This document shows, one piece after another, positions 35,745 to 44,759 of a stretch of DNA of 64,000 nt. Position 1 is the stretch's first letter, and each line of letters begins with the position of its first letter. Position numbers and translations under genes: made by a program. Location: assembly GCA_027624955.1 (NCBI GenBank), contig JAQBTG010000016.1, positions 18,082 through 82,081 on the forward strand, read 5' to 3'. Below the pieces are notes generated by a model that saw only the letters and a program-made list of their open reading frames with translations, did not search any database and was not told where the DNA came from. Source of the DNA: Pseudomonadota bacterium (GTDB lineage: Bacteria > Pseudomonadota > Alphaproteobacteria > UBA828).

Positions 35745-36986
35745 CTATTTCCAACATTCGATTAACGCGGTGTAGAACTGCGCGCGCTCGGCCACATCTG
35801 CCGCCGGCAGATTGGCTTCGGAAGGCGCTGAAACGGCTTCAATGCCGTTGGCAGCCATAAAGTCCCGCGCCACTGAGCCCTTGATGGCGAAATTGACGTT
35901 TTGCGGAATATCGCCAGTGGTGCGGGCCAATTTCAGCGCGTCCAGCTTGCTCACCACCACGCCTACCAAATGGCCCGACAGATCGAGCAGTGGTCCGCCG
36001 CTATTGCCCTTCTGCACCGGCGCGGAGAGCTGCATGAGGTTTCTATTATTGCCCGGCCCAGCCAACCCGCTCACCGTTCCGGTGGTGATCTTGAGATCAG
36101 AGGCGAGCACGCCGGGCAGCGGAAAGCCTGCCACCACCACGGTTTCGCCTTTGCGAATTTCACCATCGCGAAATGTTGCGAAGCGTTTGAACTTCGCGCC
36201 TACCTTGAGAAGCGCAAGATCGAGCCCGGCGTCTTGCGCGATGATCGGCACGACCAGGGGCTTGATACGCACTTCGCTGCAACCGGCCACGACGTGATTG
36301 TTGGTGAGAACATAGCCGTCCGCGCTGACGATAAAGCCGGTGCCGGTCGATTGCTTGCGCGGCGGGTCCACCGCTTCAGCCCCGTTGCCAAACTCTTGCG
36401 CCGATTTATTCAACAGCGCCGCGCCGCGCGCCTTTTCACTTTCGCTGAGTGTGCCCGCAATTTTGTCGCGCGCTTTCGCCGCATGATCGGCTAGCGCGCC
36501 GGACCTTTTATTGCTGGCGGCGCGTGAATACCACACGAACGAGAGAACCGCATCGGTCGTGCCGCCCAGGCCGTCGAGATAAAATGCACCCAGGCGATAC
36601 TGCGCCAGCGGAATGCCGGCGTGTGCGGCGGCGTAGTAATATTTTGCCGCGAGAGCGAAATTCTTAGCCACTATATCGCCGGCTTCATAAATATTAGCGA
36701 GATTGAACTGGGCCGCCGCGTCGCCCTGCGCGACCGCTTGTTGCGTCCAGTGAAGCGCGCGCTCGCCATTCTTGGCGACGCCCTGGCCTTGACGGTACAT
36801 CACGCCGAGCAGGCGCTGAGCGTTGGGCTCGCCGGATTCGGCGAGAGGTGTTATCTCCGCCAAAGCTGCGGCGTAGTCGCCCTGTGCATAGGCGGCGCGC
36901 CCTTCGCTCAGGCCGGCTCGAGCGCTAGCAAGCGGCGCCAGCGTCGCACAGGCGACAATCAGCAGCGAGGTCACGAGTAATCTCAT
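35745..36986 (-). CDS. Periplasmic trypsin-like serine protease with Sel1 repeats
   Basis: This is a 413-residue protein: a signal peptide (to ASARA), three or so Sel1/TPR-like repeats at about 30-185 (PNAQRLLGVMYRQGQGVAKNGERA, then AAQFNLANIYEAGD), and a trypsin-like domain of HtrA/S1C type. The triad is His231 (TNNHVVAG), Asp256 (LDLALLKV) and Ser329 (KGNSGGP). There is no PDZ domain, unlike DegP. I chose the ATG at 36986 with AAGG upstream because it gives a proper signal peptide; 37010 is an alternative. The Sel1 part probably binds a partner. Confidence 0.88.
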   Translation of the reverse strand: MRLLVTSLLIVACATLAPLASARAGLSEGRAAYAQGDYAAALAEITPLAESGEPNAQRLLGVMYRQGQGVAKNGERALHWTQQAVAQGDAAAQFNLANIYEAGDIVAKNFALAAKYYYAAAHAGIPLAQYRLGAFYLDGLGGTTDAVLSFVWYSRAASNKRSGALADHAAKARDKIAGTLSESEKARGAALLNKSAQEFGNGAEAVDPPRKQSTGTGFIVSADGYVLTNNHVVAGCSEVRIKPLVVPIIAQDAGLDLALLKVGAKFKRFATFRDGEIRKGETVVVAGFPLPGVLASDLKITTGTVSGLAGPGNNRNLMQLSAPVQKGNSGGPLLDLSGHLVGVVVSKLDALKLARTTGDIPQNVNFAIKGSVARDFMAANGIEAVSAPSEANLPAADVAERAQFYTALIECWK

Positions 36987-37072
36987 GTCAGTGCGCCTTG
37001 GCGGTCGCATTCATCAGTTCCAGCCATTCTATTCTCTAGTTTAACCCGCCCGGTCCAACTATTCTCGAGCTT

Positions 37073-37708
37073 ATGAAAAAGAGCGATGCTAAAGAGTTCA
37101 TGAAACGGTTGGCCGAGCGTATTCCCGCACCGGTGACCGAGCTCAACTTCAATAATCCTTTCACGCTTTTGGTCGCTGTCGTGTTGTCTGCGCAAGCCAC
37201 CGACGTCGGTGTCAACAAAGCAACAAAAGCACTTTTTGCCGCCGTCGACACGCCGGAGAAAATGGTAGCCTTGGGCGAAGCTAGGCTCAAGACGCACATC
37301 CGCACGATCGGCCTCTACAATGCCAAGGCCAAAAACATAATCGCCCTGAGCGGGATGCTGATCGAGCACCATAACAGCCAGGTGCCGGACGAACGTTCGC
37401 ATCTCGAGGCGCTGCCCGGGGTCGGGCGCAAAACCGCGGGAGTCGTTCTCAACACGGTGTTCGGTCAGCCCACTATCGCTGTCGATACGCATGTCTTCCG
37501 GGTTTCGAACCGCTCAGGCCTAGCGCCCGGCAAGACGCCCGATCAGGTTGAGCAAAAGCTCTATAAAATTGTGCCGGAGGAATATCTTCAGCACGCCCAT
37601 CACTGGCTAATTCTGTTCGGGCGCCATGTTTGCAAAGCCCGCACGCCCGATTGCCCGGGCTGTGTGGTGCGCGAATTATGTGGCTTTAAGCAAAAAACCC
37701 AAGCCTAG
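37073..37708 (+). CDS. nth: Nth, endonuclease III
   Basis: This DNA glycosylase/AP lyase removes oxidised pyrimidines. The 211-residue protein has the helix-hairpin-helix LPGVGRKTAG at 114-123 with catalytic Lys120, VDTHVFRV with Asp138, and the 4Fe-4S ligand pattern C-X6-C-X2-C-X5-C at the C-terminus (CKARTPDCPGC then VVRELC). It is divergent from the protease gene and convergent with the small lipoprotein gene. The association with the DUF2244 gene is common. Confidence 0.97.
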   Translation: MKKSDAKEFMKRLAERIPAPVTELNFNNPFTLLVAVVLSAQATDVGVNKATKALFAAVDTPEKMVALGEARLKTHIRTIGLYNAKAKNIIALSGMLIEHHNSQVPDERSHLEALPGVGRKTAGVVLNTVFGQPTIAVDTHVFRVSNRSGLAPGKTPDQVEQKLYKIVPEEYLQHAHHWLILFGRHVCKARTPDCPGCVVRELCGFKQKTQA

Positions 37709-37754
37709 CGTGGGCCAAGCAGCGCCGCCGCGCGCGCACCGCGCGAGGTAGTTG

Positions 37755-38330
37755 TCAAGATTCGGGAGTGGTGTCCGCCGCGAGATTGCGGCGTGCGATA
37801 ATGTCGGCGAAGCAAGCGCGTCGGCCGCTCCCGGGAGATTGGGTTCTGCGGATTTCGTAATAGGTCACGCGCGATCGGTCGGGCGCCTCGTCTTCGGCGT
37901 AGAGATAAATGTCGAGCACGCAATTGGCCGCTGTGTATTGCCAGACCTGAGCCGGTATTTCCGTCCGCAACAGGGAGGGTGGACCCAGTAGGTGGCTGAC
38001 GGCGTGAGGTGCCAGACCCATCAACTGATCCGGATCATCATTGATCGGCGCGATCGGCGCGACGGGGGTGAGCGGCACGGCCGGCGCCCGCGTGGTTTTC
38101 TGTTCCGGAGCAACGGGTGGCTCGAGAGCTTGCCCCGGCGCTGGCGGATCGAGCGCCGCGTTTGAAGACAGTGCTTCGGACGACGATTCCGCTGCTTTAC
38201 TTGGTGGTTGGGAGTTGCTGTCGCGCGCCGTGCCGCCGGGCGCGCCGCACGCGGCGAGGACAAGCAAGCTCAGCGCAAGTGCTAACGTGCCCGCTCGAGC
38301 CGGCCGCATGCCGGTCGAGCGCCGTATCAT
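37755..38330 (-). CDS. Predicted lipoprotein, unknown function
   Basis: The 191-residue protein has a lipobox (LVLAAC) after a hydrophobic leader. A Ser/Pro/Ala-rich linker follows, then a conserved-looking C-terminal region: LMGLAPHAVSHLLGPPSLLR, VWQYTAANCVLDIYLY. The last segment resembles the BamE/SmpA style of small envelope lipoprotein, but I cannot assign it. The ATG at 38330 overlaps the bactofilin stop as TGATG; a TTG one codon upstream is the other choice. It is the last gene of the CysZ-like/bactofilin operon. Confidence 0.78.
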   Translation of the reverse strand: MIRRSTGMRPARAGTLALALSLLVLAACGAPGGTARDSNSQPPSKAAESSSEALSSNAALDPPAPGQALEPPVAPEQKTTRAPAVPLTPVAPIAPINDDPDQLMGLAPHAVSHLLGPPSLLRTEIPAQVWQYTAANCVLDIYLYAEDEAPDRSRVTYYEIRRTQSPGSGRRACFADIIARRNLAADTTPES

Positions 38331-38962
38331 CAATCCGTTTCAGGCAAGAACGTTGGGTTTGGAAATGTGATTTCCTGGCTGCCATCGCCGATTAGTTGCG
38401 GGTCGGCCTCGCGGTTCTTACCGTCCTGTTCGGCTTGGCCGTTTATCCGCCCGCCGCGCTCGACCTCTAATTGGCCATAGCGTACCTGACCTAGAACCAG
38501 GCCTGAAGCATGAATGGCGAGGCGGTTATGCACCGTCAATTCGCCCTCGAAAGTGCCGGCGATCTCGGCATTGTCGACCACCGCCGTGCCCCTAAAGACG
38601 CCGCCATAATCGATTTCGAGGTAGCGGGCGCTGTTCAGGTTGCCCTCGATCGTGCCTTCGATCACCAAGCGGTCGCAATCCGATATCTCCGCGCTGCTCA
38701 GGCTCATATCCCTGCCGACTGTCAGGCGCCTGGAATCCGAGGCAAACTCTTGCGGTGCTTCAGACAGGACTTGCGGATGCGAGCCGATGATTCGATTTGG
38801 AACATCGGGATGGAATTGCACGGCGCGACCGGCGCCGTCCACATTCATCGAATTACTGGACAGGCGTGAGATCACGTGGGGTTCGTCACTATTGCTGCCG
38901 GCCATGGACCTGCGGCCTCCTGGTTCGTTGCTTTTGCGGCGGAACATTTCTGTTTCCGTCAT
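38330..38962 (-). CDS. Bactofilin (polymer-forming cytoskeletal protein)
   Basis: The 210-residue protein has the bactofilin beta-helix core with the repeat pattern ISDCDRLVIEGTIEGNL, AEIAGTFEGELTVHNRLAIH and GQVRYGQLEVERGGRINGQ, preceded by a basic, disordered N-terminus of about 75 residues. Bactofilins self-assemble into filaments without nucleotide and often localise envelope enzymes. The ATG at 38962 lies five bases after the CysZ-like stop; M at 38947 is also possible. Coupling to an adjacent lipoprotein hints at an envelope scaffold role. Confidence 0.88.
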   Translation of the reverse strand: MTETEMFRRKSNEPGGRRSMAGSNSDEPHVISRLSSNSMNVDGAGRAVQFHPDVPNRIIGSHPQVLSEAPQEFASDSRRLTVGRDMSLSSAEISDCDRLVIEGTIEGNLNSARYLEIDYGGVFRGTAVVDNAEIAGTFEGELTVHNRLAIHASGLVLGQVRYGQLEVERGGRINGQAEQDGKNREADPQLIGDGSQEITFPNPTFLPETD

Positions 38963-38966
38963 TCGC

Positions 38967-39662
38967 TCACGATCGCGATTCGCTTCGTTTGCCGCCGCCG
39001 TCGCGCAAGCCGTGGAAGATATGGACCATAAATGCAGTCGCCACGACCGGCGCAATTAAATTAACCAGCGGAATTGAGAATAATAATGCAATTACAATGC
39101 CTGCGACAAATAATTTGCTGCGGTGCTTGCGTCGCAATTTACGCACCGCCGCAAAATCCATGCGCCGCGGCGCGACAATTTCAAAAAACTCGCGCCCTAA
39201 CAAGGCGCCGTTAACGATCAAATAGATAATCGGATATACGACCTGGACAACCGGAATCAACGCCAGCGGCAGTATAAGCAGGTTGAAAAAGGTCATCACC
39301 AGGGCGAGGCGAATGCCGGCAACCGCATATTGCCAAAATGTCGCCGGGTTGGGCCGCGGCAGGCGGGGATAATGGCGCGCCTCGACCGCGTCCGCGACTT
39401 GATCGACGAACATATAAAGAAACTCCGCCGCCAGGATCGGAAATAACATCCAGGCGACGAACGCTGCGGCGATGCCACCCAGCAAGGCCAACGCCCAATC
39501 AAACAAGAAGAAGCCGGACACTTCCCAGAGTGCAAACAGGGCGGCCGCGCCGGCGATCAACAGCGCGGAGACAGCCAATGTGAGCAAGATCGTCCACAGC
39601 ATCGGTCGGCGGATACGCTTGTCGCCGAGTTGTTCGAACGCCAGGACCAGCGCTTCTATCAT
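38967..39662 (-). CDS. CysZ/EI24-like integral membrane protein
   Basis: The 231-residue protein has four to five hydrophobic helices and the family-like N-terminus MIEALVLAFEQLGDKRIRRPM. Family members include the E. coli sulfate permease CysZ, but distant alphaproteobacterial homologues are often labelled only EI24-domain proteins, so the sulfate role is not established here. It heads the operon with bactofilin and lipoprotein genes, and diverges from the PfkB-type kinase gene with 237 bases between. Confidence 0.8.
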   Translation of the reverse strand: MIEALVLAFEQLGDKRIRRPMLWTILLTLAVSALLIAGAAALFALWEVSGFFLFDWALALLGGIAAAFVAWMLFPILAAEFLYMFVDQVADAVEARHYPRLPRPNPATFWQYAVAGIRLALVMTFFNLLILPLALIPVVQVVYPIIYLIVNGALLGREFFEIVAPRRMDFAAVRKLRRKHRSKLFVAGIVIALLFSIPLVNLIAPVVATAFMVHIFHGLRDGGGKRSESRS

Positions 39663-39899
39663 GATGCCATCTCCGGATTGCTACGGTGCGCCAAAGCGCA
39701 TCCTCCCGTCCGCTCAAGGGCGGCTTGTATTGCGTTGCCACCGGCGCTGCAAGCTATGTCCGGCGCGTTACAGCACTCTTGTCCTGCGCAAGTCGTGCGC
39801 AATGTCGAATAGGTACGGGGTACTGGTGGATAGAAAGCACCAAGCCCCTTATAGTGCGGCCCGCAACAACCCCTGGCGCGGATGAATCGGAGAGAAAAT

Positions 39900-40904
39900 A
39901 TGACGCAACCCAGTATGGATGTGGTCGGCATTGGCAATGCGATCGTCGATGTGATTGCCCACGCCGAGGATTCTTTTCTCGTCGATCACGCGCTGGCCAA
40001 GGGCACCATGACATTGATCGATGCCGTGCAGGCCGAGGCGTTGTACGGCGCGATGGGGGTGGGCGTTGAAGTATCGGGCGGCTCTGCCGCCAATACCATG
40101 GTCGGGCTGGCCTTGCTGGGCGGCGCGGCGGGTTATGTCGGCAAGATCAGTGAAGACACGCTGGGCGGTGTATTCGGCCACGATATTGGTGCAGCGGGCG
40201 TGCGCTTCGAGACCGCACCCTCGGTCGACAGCGCACCCACAGCGCGCTGCCTGATCCTTGTTACCGACGATGCGCAGCGCACCATGAACACCTATCTCGG
40301 AGCTTGTGTCGAACTTGGCCCCGACGACATCGACGAAGCGTTCATTGCCGCCGCCAAGATTACCTATATGGAAGGTTATCTCTGGGACCCGCCTGGCGCC
40401 AAGCAGGCCTTTCGTAAGGCGCAAGGAATCGCCGCAGCGCATGGCCGGCGGGTGGCTCTCAGCCTGTCTGACCCGTTTTGCGTCGAGCGTCATCGTGCAG
40501 AACTGCGCGAGTTGGTCGAGCATCATGTCGACATTCTGTTTGCCAACGAGGATGAGATCCTTTCGCTCTATCAGGTTGGAGATTTCGACGCCGCGCTTCA
40601 GCAAGTCAGCAAACATTGCGAAATCGCAGCGCTGACGCGGAGCGAGCATGGTTCGGTCGTGGTCGGACGCGGCGAAGTCCACGTCATTGGCGCGGCGCCT
40701 GTGGCGCGGGTGAAAGATACCACTGGCGCTGGTGATCTCTATGCCGCCGGATTCCTCTACGGCATCACCCATGATTTCGATTTAGCGCGCTGCGGCCGGC
40801 TTGGCGCTTTGGCTGCGGCCGAAGTAATTTCTCATTTCGGCCCCAAGCCCGAATCGGATATTGCCCAACTCGTGGCCGCGAGCGGGCGCCCACCGGCCGT
40901 ATAA
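39900..40904 (+). CDS. PfkB family kinase, adenosine kinase-like
   Basis: This 334-residue ribokinase-fold enzyme has VSGGSAANTMVGLALLGG at the N-terminal PfkB signature and DTTGAGDLYAAGFLYG at the catalytic C-terminal signature, with the base aspartate in GAGD. In alphaproteobacteria this subgroup is generally called adenosine kinase, a function not proven for it. The ATG at 39900 follows GGAGAG; a second ATG at 39882 is less likely. It is divergent from the CysZ-like gene. No purine-salvage neighbours are present. Confidence 0.88.
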   Translation: MTQPSMDVVGIGNAIVDVIAHAEDSFLVDHALAKGTMTLIDAVQAEALYGAMGVGVEVSGGSAANTMVGLALLGGAAGYVGKISEDTLGGVFGHDIGAAGVRFETAPSVDSAPTARCLILVTDDAQRTMNTYLGACVELGPDDIDEAFIAAAKITYMEGYLWDPPGAKQAFRKAQGIAAAHGRRVALSLSDPFCVERHRAELRELVEHHVDILFANEDEILSLYQVGDFDAALQQVSKHCEIAALTRSEHGSVVVGRGEVHVIGAAPVARVKDTTGAGDLYAAGFLYGITHDFDLARCGRLGALAAAEVISHFGPKPESDIAQLVAASGRPPAV

Positions 40905-40994
40905 GGGCGCCGTAAATACGTTTAATTTCAATGCTTTGCCATTTGTCATATCGTTGTATGACGGGGCGACGACGGATTTAGGGGGAGCGCAGGA

Positions 40995-41954
40995 ATGGGC
41001 CAGTTGGTGGACGGCGTTTGGCAAACTGAAACGCTTGAGGTGCGCTCAAAGGACGGCAGTTTCGTGCGCGCCGACACCCAGTTCCGCGATCAAATCACGG
41101 CCGACGGTGCGTCCGGCTTCAAGGCGGAGAAAGGGCGCTATCATCTCTATATCTCACTCGCCTGCCCTTGGGCCCACCGCACATTAATATATCGCCAACT
41201 CAAAGGCTTAGAAGACGCGATCAGCGTCTCGGTCGTCGATCCATTCATGGCGGATCAGGGTTGGCAGTTTGGCGATAGTGAGGGCTGCATCGCCGATCCG
41301 CTGTTCGCCGCCGGCTACATGTACGAAATCTATACCCAAGCGCGGAGCGATTATTCCGGCCGCGTTACGGTGCCGGTGTTGTGGGACAGGGAACGCGCCA
41401 CAATCGTCAGCAATGAATCTTCCGAGATCATTCGCATGATGAACAGCGAATTCGCTGCGCTGACAGCCGAAACGCCTGATTACTGTCCACTTGAGCTACG
41501 AAGTGAAATAGATGCGGTCAATGACCGGGTCTATGCCGACATCAACAACGGCGTCTACCGCACCGGGTTTGCCGCTGCTCAGCGCGCCTATGAGCAAGCC
41601 TTTGATCAACTCTTTGCGGCGCTCGATTGGCTGGAAGAGAGATTGCGGACGCGGCGCTATCTATGCGGCGCACAATTGACCGAAGCGGATTGGCGGCTGT
41701 TTCCGACGCTGGTGCGTTTCGATCCTGTCTATTTCGGGCACTTCAAATGCAATCTCCGAAGAATCGCAGACTATCCGTGCCTTTCCAGTTACTTACGGGA
41801 GCTATACCAAATCCCGGGCATCGCTGAGCTGTGCAATTTCCGTCACATCAAGGAACATTATTACCGCAGCCATGAGAGCCTCAATCCGACCCGCATCGTG
41901 CCGCGCGGACCCGAGATGTACCTGAACCAGCCGCATGACAGGGACCAACTCTGA
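40995..41954 (+). CDS. Glutathionyl-hydroquinone reductase (Xi-class GST)
   Basis: The 319-residue protein contains the active-site CPWAH at 57-61 (Cys57) and the downstream family segments TIVSNESSEIIRMMN and EADWRLFPTLVRFDPVYFGHFKCN. This Xi-class group (E. coli YqjG, PcpF) reduces glutathionyl-hydroquinones using glutathione. It is cotranscribed with or close to the AmpG-like gene 21 bases downstream. gshB at 21058-22005 supplies glutathione. Confidence 0.93.
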   Translation: MGQLVDGVWQTETLEVRSKDGSFVRADTQFRDQITADGASGFKAEKGRYHLYISLACPWAHRTLIYRQLKGLEDAISVSVVDPFMADQGWQFGDSEGCIADPLFAAGYMYEIYTQARSDYSGRVTVPVLWDRERATIVSNESSEIIRMMNSEFAALTAETPDYCPLELRSEIDAVNDRVYADINNGVYRTGFAAAQRAYEQAFDQLFAALDWLEERLRTRRYLCGAQLTEADWRLFPTLVRFDPVYFGHFKCNLRRIADYPCLSSYLRELYQIPGIAELCNFRHIKEHYYRSHESLNPTRIVPRGPEMYLNQPHDRDQL

Positions 41955-41975
41955 AGGCAACCCGGCGAGCATATC

Positions 41976-43388
41976 GTGACTAACGGCCGCTCTCCCGCCA
42001 CGCCGCCAGGAGACGGGCTCGGCTCGGCTGCCGGGAAATCTTGGCGCGCCACACTTCTCAATTACCGGGACCGGCGCATCGCCGCGATCCTCTTTCTCGG
42101 TCTCTCGAGCGGCCTGCCGCTCGCTCTGGTGTTGGGTACGCTGGGCATATGGCTAGCACGCGAAGGCATCGACAAGACGACGGTCGGCCTGTTCTCTGCC
42201 GTGACCCTGCCCTACACACTGAAATTCCTGTGGGCGCCGCTCCTCGACCGGGCGCCGTTTCCGCTGCTGACGCGCTGGCTCGGGCAGCGCCGCGGCTGGA
42301 CGGTGGCCAGCCAAGTGGCGCTGATACCCGCGATTTGCGCCATGGCGCTCACCGATCCGGCGGCGAATCCGGCGCTGATGGCGGGTTTTGCGCTGCTTGT
42401 CTCGTTTTGCAGCGCTAGTCAGGATGTGGTGATCGACGCCTACCGAGTGGAGCTTCTCGAAGAGGAAAAGATTGGCGTCGGTGCCAGCACGGTGGTCTTG
42501 GGCTATCGTGTCGGCATGCTGGTTTCCGGAGCCGGCGCGCTTTATCTGGCCGAGGGGCTCGATTGGAGCGTGGTCTATTTTATTATGGCCGCGCTCATGC
42601 TCATCGGTGTCGCGACGATCCTGCTGAGCCGCGAGCCAGTGCGTGGCATCGACATCGAGACCGAGCGCCGCGAGCGTCGGGTTGGTGAGTATTTGGCTAG
42701 CCGGCCCGAATTGACGGGACGGCGGGCGGTGGTTCTTGCCTGGGCTTACGGCGCGGTGATCGGCCCCTTCGCCGATTTCACGACCCGCCCACTGTGGCTC
42801 GTCATTCTGCTGTTCATCGTCTTTTTCAAGCTCGGCGATTCCATGGCCGGTGTGATGACCGGTTATTTCATGGTCGAGCTCGGCTTCAGCAATGCTGAGA
42901 TCGCCTACGTCGGCAAGATTTTCGGCTTTGGCGCCACGATGGTGGGATTTGTTGCCGGTGGGTGGCTGATCGCTCAAATGGGCATGCTGTGGGCGCTATG
43001 GATTTGCGGCGGTTTGCAGATGCTCTCCAATATGATGTTCGCCGTTCAGGCCATGGTCGGTCACGATACCGGCATGCTGGCCGCCGCGGTTGGGGTTGAG
43101 AATCTCGCCGGAGGCATGGGAACGGCGGCGCTTGTGGCCTATCTGTCGAGCCTGTGCAATCTCGCCTACACGGCGACGCAATATGCGCTGTTGAGCGCTA
43201 TCGCGGCGCTTGGTCGCACTTTTCTTGCCGCGCCAGCGGGGCGACTGGCCGAGATGCTGGATTGGGCGCCGTTTTTCCTGGTGACGACGCTCGCCGCATT
43301 GCCAGGATTGGCTTTGTTGCTGTGGTTGACGGTGGCGCACAGGCAGAGCGTGGCGCGGTCGGATGTGGATGCTCCTGAGACGCCTTAG
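41976..43388 (+). CDS. AmpG-like MFS permease
   Basis: The 470-residue protein has about twelve to fourteen membrane helices, with the AmpG features LGLSSGLPLALVLGTLGIWL, LPYTLKFLWAPLLDRAPF and SASQDVVIDAYRVELLEEE. AmpG imports anhydro-muropeptides from the periplasm into the cytoplasm for recycling; it would pair functionally with MltA encoded at 5428-6681. The GTG start at 41976 is 21 bases after the GST gene. I infer function from the family; no recycling enzymes are adjacent. Confidence 0.86.
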   Translation: MTNGRSPATPPGDGLGSAAGKSWRATLLNYRDRRIAAILFLGLSSGLPLALVLGTLGIWLAREGIDKTTVGLFSAVTLPYTLKFLWAPLLDRAPFPLLTRWLGQRRGWTVASQVALIPAICAMALTDPAANPALMAGFALLVSFCSASQDVVIDAYRVELLEEEKIGVGASTVVLGYRVGMLVSGAGALYLAEGLDWSVVYFIMAALMLIGVATILLSREPVRGIDIETERRERRVGEYLASRPELTGRRAVVLAWAYGAVIGPFADFTTRPLWLVILLFIVFFKLGDSMAGVMTGYFMVELGFSNAEIAYVGKIFGFGATMVGFVAGGWLIAQMGMLWALWICGGLQMLSNMMFAVQAMVGHDTGMLAAAVGVENLAGGMGTAALVAYLSSLCNLAYTATQYALLSAIAALGRTFLAAPAGRLAEMLDWAPFFLVTTLAALPGLALLLWLTVAHRQSVARSDVDAPETP

Positions 43389-43439
43389 GCAACCGGCGAC
43401 AGGCTGACAAACCGAAGCTTTTTGTATGGAAACAGTCGG

Positions 43440-44444
43440 TTACGGTTTATCCGGTCTGATCGCTTGTTTCAGCGCCAGCAGCATTTCATCTTCTTCGCTG
43501 ACCACTGGTTTATCTTCAGCGGCTGGGGCGGCGGCCGTGACGGGGCTTGCATCGTCCAACGTTGGTTCACGCAGGTCGTCCGCAGTTATTGCTTGGGCGC
43601 TGTTCTGGGCGCCATCTTCGACCATATATTCGCTCGCCCAATCATCGTCGTCGAGCGACTTGGATTTGTCGACCGACTTGGCGTTGTCGACCGTCTTGGC
43701 GTCGGCTTTAGCGTTTGCCTGGTCTACCGAAGGATCGTCGGTTTCTGAATTGCCTTGCTTGCTAACCCAGCTGCTGTCGTCATCTCCGTCTTCTGCGCCG
43801 GACTCGTCCAATTCATCGGCCAAGCGCTGGCTGTTCTTAATCGCCCGCGCATTCAACGCATTGAAATCAAATTTGAGGCGCTCACTCTTTTCAGCGCCGC
43901 CCTGCTGTAGCGATTGGGCTTGTGACACCGGGCTATAGAGTTGCGGTTCACTCGCCCCGTCGCTCGCGGCAGACCCGTCTGGAGTGTCGTAAAACTGTGC
44001 CGCTGCTGGTGGTGGTGGCGCCTCTTGCGCGGCTCGTTGAGAAGTCGAAGACATGCGATTGCCAAGGGCGTTGACCGCATCTTCAAGCGGCGCAACGAAA
44101 TTGCTGATGCTCTGCGCCGTGCGGACATTATTTCGGGTGAGCGCGGTTTCTAAACTTAGTGCTAAATCGGCGAGCCCGCGCGTTACAGCTATGATGCGCT
44201 CCTCGCCGCGTTCCGCTCTCTCGGCCACGCCATGCATCAAGGTAAGCAACGAATCTTCGCGTTTTTCAGCCGATTCCAGCCGCTCGACCAGCAATGTGAG
44301 GGCGCGCGAACGCTGCTCCACTAGGCCGATCTGTTCGGCCATGACGCTCACTTCTCTGCCCTTATATTCAGCGCCTTCCATCCGCTCCACTAAAGAAATG
44401 ATTGCGTCGTTGCGCGTCTCCGAGCGCTCGAAGCGTTCCGCCAA
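43440..44444 (-). CDS. Downstream open part of an interrupted PodJ-like coiled-coil protein
   Basis: This 334-codon frame begins at a TTG only because no ATG or GTG lies after an in-frame TGA at 44601-44603. It is dominated by predicted coiled coil (SLVERMEGAEYKGREVSVMAEQ, LLVERLESAEKREDSLLTLMHG) and then an acidic, Pro/Ala/Ser/Asp-rich region. A stretch with repeated VDNAKSVDKSKSLD ends in EEDEMLLALKQAIRPDKP. With the upstream 52 codons it would make about 439 residues. Polar organisers such as PodJ carry the same kind of N-terminal motif followed by coiled coils; function here is inference. Confidence 0.55.
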   Translation of the reverse strand: MAERFERSETRNDAIISLVERMEGAEYKGREVSVMAEQIGLVEQRSRALTLLVERLESAEKREDSLLTLMHGVAERAERGEERIIAVTRGLADLALSLETALTRNNVRTAQSISNFVAPLEDAVNALGNRMSSTSQRAAQEAPPPPAAAQFYDTPDGSAASDGASEPQLYSPVSQAQSLQQGGAEKSERLKFDFNALNARAIKNSQRLADELDESGAEDGDDDSSWVSKQGNSETDDPSVDQANAKADAKTVDNAKSVDKSKSLDDDDWASEYMVEDGAQNSAQAITADDLREPTLDDASPVTAAAPAAEDKPVVSEEDEMLLALKQAIRPDKP

Positions 44445-44600
44445 GGCAAGCAGTGCCTTGCCAAGTGGCGTATCGTCCTGTGCGGTTGAAGCTGGCAGTC
44501 CAGCCTGCCCATATTGCGACTGGTCGCGGCGTGGGCCGGTGCCGAGTTCTTCGTTGGCGGCTTGGGTGAGCGCGTTGGTGACCCATTCGCCAATGGTCTC

Positions 44601-44759
44601 TCAGCGCCGTGCCGCGGCTTTGCTCGCCTTCGCGCGGGCTTCCCTCGAGACGCCTCTGACTGACCAGGGCGACGGCGCCTTGGCGCGCGCCTCGCCATTG
44701 CCGCTGTCGGGGCGGTTGTCAACCATCGCCCGGCCTGAATTTGCATGTCGTACAGCCAT
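44601..44759 (-). pseudogene. N-terminal fragment of the PodJ-like gene, ended by TGA
   Basis: From the ATG at 44759 the frame runs 52 codons, then TGA at 44601-44603, then continues in the same frame into the coiled-coil part at 44600-43440. The fragment carries WSVRGVSREARAKASKAAARR; after the stop the frame continues ETIGEWVTNAL. In PodJ-type proteins these are one motif of the form WSVKG...AREAA...ARRAGMTLGEW, so the stop falls inside a conserved motif. TGA is a normal stop elsewhere in this window, so recoding is unlikely. A mutation or a sequencing error is the main explanation. Confidence 0.6.

Noticed and set aside
44601..44603. TGA read as a sense codon (recoding) in this organism
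   Set aside because: TGA is the normal stop of many intact genes here, such as hslV, lutB and pstC, so global recoding is excluded; mutation or error is simpler.
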